Of a stretch of 44,507 nt of DNA, positions 41,123 through 44,507 are shown in pieces. The position numbers and the translations under genes are program-made. Below the pieces are notes generated by a model. It saw nothing but the letters and a program-made list of their open reading frames with translations. It searched no databases and was not told the DNA's origin. The number at the start of each line of letters is the position of its first letter. The stretch's first letter is position 1. The DNA is from Pseudomonadota bacterium. Its GTDB lineage: Bacteria > Pseudomonadota > Gammaproteobacteria > Steroidobacterales > JBCBZW01. The DNA lies in NCBI GenBank assembly GCA_039815145.1, contig JBCBZW010000035.1, positions 1-44,507 on the forward strand, in the 5' to 3' direction.

Positions 41123-41635
41123 CTAGTGGACTGCCTCTTCTTCATCCATCTGCATGTGCGAATCGACCAGGTTGTCGATGTCCAGCAGGATCAACATCTT
41201 CTCGTCAACGGTCACCAGGCCCTTCACGAAGTCGATGTTCACGGACGTGCCGACTTCGGGCGGTGGCTTGATGTTCTCGTGAGGCACCGAGTACACCTCG
41301 GACACGGCGTCCACGACGAACCCGAAGGTGTGCTCGCGCTTAGCATCCGACTGCACCTTCACGATCACCACCACCGTCGTGTTGCTGTACTCGAGGGGGT
41401 CGAGCTCAAAGCGGCGGCGTAGATCGATGACCGGCACCACGGTGCCGCGGAGGTTGATGACCCCCATGACGAACTCGGGCGTGTTGGGAATGCGGGTTGC
41501 CGTGTCCCACCCCTTAATCTCCTGCACACGCAATATGTCGACCCCGTATTCGGCGCCGTCGAGCATGAAGGTGAGATACTGGTTGGTGGTCGACTCGGTG
41601 GCAGACTCCGTCGCTGTTTCGTTGGTGATGGCCAT
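41123..41635 (-). CDS. cheW: Chemotaxis coupling protein CheW
   Basis: Scaffold linking receptors to CheA. The 170-residue product has the CheW fold: YLTFMLDGAEYGVDILRVQE, IPNTPEFVMGVINLRGTVVP, VIDLRRRF and GFVVDAVSEVYSVP. The C-terminus is acidic. GAGGA precedes the ATG. It is the first gene of the minus-strand chemotaxis operon. The divergent 355-base gap to the second cheY (41636-41990) holds the sigma-28 promoter listed below; a cheW promoter could not be placed. Confidence 0.96.
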   Translation of the reverse strand: MAITNETATESATESTTNQYLTFMLDGAEYGVDILRVQEIKGWDTATRIPNTPEFVMGVINLRGTVVPVIDLRRRFELDPLEYSNTTVVVIVKVQSDAKREHTFGFVVDAVSEVYSVPHENIKPPPEVGTSVNIDFVKGLVTVDEKMLILLDIDNLVDSHMQMDEEEAVH

Positions 41636-41862
41636 CGGTCCTCGTTTCCTGGGTAGCTGTCGGGGGCACCTGCTGCTCGCTCTCTCATCGAGCAGCCGCG
41701 CGTTCTCGGATCGCTGAGACTGCTATCGACCCGTTTGCGCGTAATTGGAGGCACGACCGTATGGAATCCTCTGGCGCGTAAGGAATCTGTGCGCCATTCG
41801 GCATTCCCGATGCCACCGCTGCAGGGCCCCCTCAGTTCCTCGACCCGATCGACTGTCTGCTC

Positions 41863-41889
41863 TCAAGTTACTGCGCACGCAGCCGACAC
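41863..41889 (+). promoter_or_regulatory. Sigma-28 promoter of the second cheY
   Basis: TCAA at 41863-41866, 15 bases, then GCCGACAC at 41882-41889, nearly the same as the motA promoter (TCAA-N15-GCCGACTA). The predicted start lies about 95 bases before the cheY gene at 41991. Confidence 0.65.
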
Positions 41890-41990
41890 CCTTCGAGATG
41901 GTGATGCGCTAGCAAGGCTCGCTAGGCGTCCGAACGCTTTGCTCGTGCGGCGAAGGCCAAACGATATCTACCCCGATAGGAGACTTAACA

Positions 41991-42374
41991 ATGAAGATCC
42001 TGGTTGTGGACGACAGCATCGCGATGCGACTGATGGTCGTTCGATGCCTGCGCCAGGCCGGCTTTGGCGGTCACGACATCGTGCAGGCCGAAGACGGCGC
42101 CAAGGGCTACGACGCGATCGGCGAAGAGAGGCCCGACGTGGTGCTCTCGGACTGGAACATGCCCAACATGACTGGAATCGAACTACTGGAGAAGCTCAAG
42201 GAAGAGAGCGAAGAGCATGGCGACAAGGGCCTGGGTCTGACCTTCGGGTTCGTCACTACAGAGGCGAGTGCAGAGATGCGCGCCCGTGCCAGCGAGGCTG
42301 GCGCCAAGTTCCTGATCGCCAAGCCGTTCACTCCGGATAGCTTCAAAGATGCCCTAACGGACATCATCGCCTGA
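41991..42374 (+). CDS. Second CheY-like response regulator
   Basis: Single receiver domain, 127 residues. D7/D8, phospho-acceptor D54 (VLSDWNMPNMTG), T89/T90 and K111 (IAKPFTPDSF) are intact, so it should be phosphorylatable. The WNMP loop is common in motor-binding CheY proteins; this copy may be the one acting on the flagellar switch (inference). TAGGAG precedes the ATG. It is followed after 20 bases by a CheC/CheX-like gene. Confidence 0.93.
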   Translation: MKILVVDDSIAMRLMVVRCLRQAGFGGHDIVQAEDGAKGYDAIGEERPDVVLSDWNMPNMTGIELLEKLKEESEEHGDKGLGLTFGFVTTEASAEMRARASEAGAKFLIAKPFTPDSFKDALTDIIA

Positions 42375-42394
42375 CGTCAACGAGGATAAGTAAC

Positions 42395-42865
42395 GTGCCA
42401 AACTTCCTAGTTCCTACTCATGAGTCCACCACCGAGATGCTCGGCATGGTGTTCGGCGAGGACACGGAGATCTTCGAGGGATCGCCCGTGGACCCCAACG
42501 CCGGCTACCTGGCCACCTTCGTCGACGACGAGGGCAAGCTGGTGGCCGTCAGCGCCTGCGACACCAAGTTCGGCGCCTTCGCGGGCTCGGCCCTGTCGTT
42601 GATCCCCAAGGCTGGCGCCGAGGATGCGATCGCCGACGGCAGCCTGAGCAAGCCCATGGTGGACAACCTGTACGAGGTGATGAACCTCTGCACGCGTCTG
42701 CTGATGGATGAGAAGACGCCCCACCTGAAGCTCGGCGGCATCCACGCACCCGGCGAGGCGCTCGACGATGCGGCCAACGAGATCGTGAGTGCTGGCAACG
42801 CCGCCCACCTCAAGGTGGACGTGCCCCGCTACGGCATGGGTAACGTGTCCTTCTTTGTGAGCTGA
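42395..42865 (+). CDS. CheC/CheX-like protein, candidate CheY phosphatase
   Basis: The 156-residue product is not a standard CheC or CheX by eye. Its central helix NLYEVMNLCTRLLMDE carries E94-x2-N97, the two-residue phosphatase signature of the CheC/CheX/FliY family, followed by a strand TPHLKL. The alpha/beta alternation fits that fold. Only one such helix is present, as in CheX. It starts with GTG 42395 after GAGGA and is coupled closely to a cheY gene. Dephosphorylation of that CheY is the natural hypothesis. An intrinsic terminator follows. Confidence 0.75.
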   Translation: MPNFLVPTHESTTEMLGMVFGEDTEIFEGSPVDPNAGYLATFVDDEGKLVAVSACDTKFGAFAGSALSLIPKAGAEDAIADGSLSKPMVDNLYEVMNLCTRLLMDEKTPHLKLGGIHAPGEALDDAANEIVSAGNAAHLKVDVPRYGMGNVSFFVS

Positions 42866-42886
42866 CACCCCCACGCTAACGCTGGC

Positions 42887-42920
42887 AAACGCCGAGGGCC
42901 GTCGGGGACCTCGGCGTTTT
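42887..42920 (+). terminator. Intrinsic terminator after the CheC/CheX-like gene
   Basis: AAACGCCGAGG (42887-42897) pairs with CCTCGGCGTTT (42909-42919) around an 11-base loop, ending in TTTT and a T-rich GCTTTTG. It lies 22 bases after the stop codon. Confidence 0.88.
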
Positions 42921-42965
42921 GCTTTTGCGCGTCTCGCTCGACGGACACGTACCATCGACGGACAC

Positions 42966-43002
42966 AAAAAACCCCCTGCGGCGAATAGCCGCAGGGGGTT
43001 TT
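42966..43002. terminator. Bidirectional intrinsic terminator
   Basis: An 11-base perfect stem, CCCCCTGCGGC (42972-42982) with GCCGCAGGGGG (42988-42998), has a GAATA loop, an A-run before it and TTTT after it. It serves the leftward MCP gene (36 bases from its stop) and can back up the rightward cheY unit. Confidence 0.93.
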
Positions 43003-43038
43003 CTTCAGTCTCGAAACAGGCGTGCGGCGCGCGGGCCC

Positions 43039-44298
43039 CTAGGCGCCACCGCCACGAATCGCGGCCAGGAAGTTCTCCACCTGCGAGCGCAGGCGCTCCG
43101 ACACCTCCCGTAGATCGCCCACATCCACATGCAAGCTCTCGGACGCCTGGCCAGCGCTCGAGATGCGCTGCGTGGCGCCCTGCGTATGGCGGGCCACATC
43201 CTGCATCAAACGCCGAATCTCGCTGATCAGAGACTGGATCTGATCCGTCGCGTGACTCTGCTCGTCCACTGCCGAGCCGATCTGCTCACCGGTGTCGGTG
43301 ACCGAGCCGATGGACTCGCGGATCTCCGCCAGGGCCGCCACGGCACCCGAGGTGGCCGTCTCGATCGCGCGGATCTGATGCTCGATGTTCGAGATCGCCT
43401 CGGAGGTCTTGTTCGAGAGTGACTTCACTTCCTTCGCCACCACGGCAAACCCCCGACCGGCCTCACCGGCCCGCGCCGCCTCGATCGTGGCGTTCAGGGC
43501 GAGCAGGTTGGTCTGGTTAGCTATCTCCGTAATCAGCCGCAGCACTTCGCCGATCTGCGAGGTGCCCTCCGCGAGCACTTTGACCTTCTCGTCCGCGTTG
43601 CCCGCCTGCTGGGCGATGAGCTGGGAGGCATCGCTCGACTCCTTGCCACGCTTACCGATCTCAGCCACGGCGGTGACCAGCGTTTCGCCGGCGGACGCCA
43701 GGTCATTGAGGTTGGCGCTTACGGAGTTGATACCACCCGACACCTGCTCTGCGCCTTGCGCCGACTCGCGCGAGCCGCTGCGAACGATTTCTGCACTCGA
43801 CATGAGCTGGTCGGCCGAGCGGCCGATCTCGTTGGCGACGCCGTAGACGTCATCCTCGAAGCTCTGGATGAGATTCACCCGATCGGTGACATCGGACCAC
43901 GTGATCATGGCGCCGCAATACTGTTCCTTGCGGTCGAGGATCGCGCGAATCTGAAAATCCAGGGTTTGGGTGCCAAACACCACCCGCGATTGCCACGGCA
44001 ACTGACTCGAGTCACTCAGGTTCGGCAGGGTGGAGGCCTGAGCGCCGAACAGACGTCCGAGCGGTGCGCCATCCATGTCCTTCGGCGACACGCCCGTGTG
44101 GTCGCTCAGGGCCTTCAGGCTCTTGCGACCCGCCGTGTTCATATAGGAAATGCAGAAGTCTTGCTCCGCGTTAGCCCACATGAGGGGGGCTGGCGTGTTA
44201 TCCACCATCATCATGGCGGACTCGAACCAAACTCGAAACCGCTTCTTCTCCTCTTGTGCCTTGGCCAATTCGGCTACGTGGTCAACTGCGGTGCTCAT
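43039..44298 (-). CDS. Soluble PAS-domain methyl-accepting chemotaxis protein
   Basis: Cytoplasmic chemoreceptor, 419 residues, without any transmembrane helix. An N-terminal PAS domain (about 20-140, [20 protein letters not shown], ending [15 protein letters not shown]) is joined to a short MCP signalling domain whose hairpin tip is [20 protein letters not shown] then [18 protein letters not shown]. It has no C-terminal CheR-binding pentapeptide (ends [10 protein letters not shown]). The ATG at 44296-44298 gives a normal [11 protein letters not shown] start; an upstream in-frame ATG adds 17 residues without support. What the PAS domain senses (redox, haem, ligand) cannot be read. Confidence 0.93.
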   Translation of the reverse strand: MSTAVDHVAELAKAQEEKKRFRVWFESAMMMVDNTPAPLMWANAEQDFCISYMNTAGRKSLKALSDHTGVSPKDMDGAPLGRLFGAQASTLPNLSDSSQLPWQSRVVFGTQTLDFQIRAILDRKEQYCGAMITWSDVTDRVNLIQSFEDDVYGVANEIGRSADQLMSSAEIVRSGSRESAQGAEQVSGGINSVSANLNDLASAGETLVTAVAEIGKRGKESSDASQLIAQQAGNADEKVKVLAEGTSQIGEVLRLITEIANQTNLLALNATIEAARAGEAGRGFAVVAKEVKSLSNKTSEAISNIEHQIRAIETATSGAVAALAEIRESIGSVTDTGEQIGSAVDEQSHATDQIQSLISEIRRLMQDVARHTQGATQRISSAGQASESLHVDVGDLREVSERLRSQVENFLAAIRGGGA

Positions 44299-44402
44299 AG
44301 GCTCTCTCTGTTGTTCGAGAACGAATAGGGGTTCGGCGAACTCTACCAACAGCTACGACCGCCGAGCGGCGACCCGGTACCGGATATGTATATATGCGGG
44401 GC

Positions 44403-44507
44403 GAAAGTGTGAACCAGTAGCCGTTGGGGGGGCGGGGGGGGTTGGACCCCGCCCCCACCGAGGGGCCAAACGCCCCCCCCCCCCGCCCCAAAAAAAGAAA
44501 AAACACC
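44403..44507. other. Homopolymer-rich contig end, nothing coding
   Basis: Runs of G, C and A (for example G8 around 44432 and a long C run near 44474-44487) replace normal sequence. This looks like low-quality assembly at a contig end. The 150 bases upstream of the MCP gene otherwise hold only its likely leader. Confidence 0.6.

Noticed and set aside
41710-41750. Sigma-28-like match upstream of cheW (TCCA-N15-GTCGATAG on the minus strand)
   Set aside because: Only two of four -35 bases match; not distinguishable from chance.
44282-44506. Minus-strand open frame at the right end
   Set aside because: Runs through homopolymer sequence that looks like a low-quality contig end.
1-44507. Search for CRISPR arrays, tRNA, rRNA, insertion sequences and prophage genes
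   Set aside because: None seen by eye; no regularly spaced repeats and no transposase or integrase frame.

Overview
The window reads as the chromosome of a GC-rich, free-living, polarly flagellated gammaproteobacterium. This rests on sigma-54 and sigma-28 flagellar promoters, a PomAB-type (sodium-driven) stator, a FimV-like polar hub protein and an E. coli-like MetB. The sodium stator hints at a marine or saline habitat. I saw no rRNA, tRNA, insertion sequence, CRISPR array or phage gene. The outermost ~100 bases on the right are homopolymer-rich and look like a contig end.

Layout. (1) 140-12301, minus strand: flgBCDEFGHIJKL followed by fliC, covering rod, hook, rings, hook-filament junction and filament, with many 1-4 base gene overlaps. 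(2) 12302-12690: a divergent control region with a sigma-54 promoter on each side and a cluster of CGGCAA half-sites between them. (3) 12691-16414, plus strand: flgA, flgM and flgN, then motA/motB of the PomA/PomB type. flgM and motA each have their own sigma-28 promoter. (4) 16424-23317, minus strand: a tightly packed eight-gene operon that I cannot match to a named system. It encodes a MotA/TolQ/ExbB-like channel, a one-helix proline-rich partner, an outer-membrane lipoprotein, a periplasmic helical protein, a large exported protein, two SPOR-like proteins (one a lytic transglycosylase) and a small exported protein. (5) 23490-29892: an SRPBCC protein, a FimV-like protein, a short-chain dehydrogenase, an alpha/beta hydrolase and a secreted LVIVD-repeat protein. 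(6) 30572-34785: a SAM-I riboswitch, an 88-residue coupled leader ORF, metB, and a secreted zinc metalloprotease. (7) 34794-41635, minus strand: a chemotaxis operon cheW-cheY-cheA-STAS-(CheZ-like candidate)-cheD-cheB-cheR. (8) 41991-42865, plus strand: a second cheY with a CheC/CheX-like protein behind a sigma-28 promoter, then two terminators and a convergent soluble PAS-MCP gene.

How it works together. Sigma-54, probably with an NtrC-type activator, would switch on hook-basal body genes in both directions. FlgM, exported once the hook is complete, would release sigma-28 for fliC, flgM, motAB and the second cheY pair. The chemotaxis operon supplies the phosphorelay and adaptation enzymes. 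The least explained parts are the channel-containing envelope operon (16424-23317), the two candidate CheY-phosphatase genes (37421-37930 and 42395-42865), and the leader ORF between the SAM riboswitch and metB.
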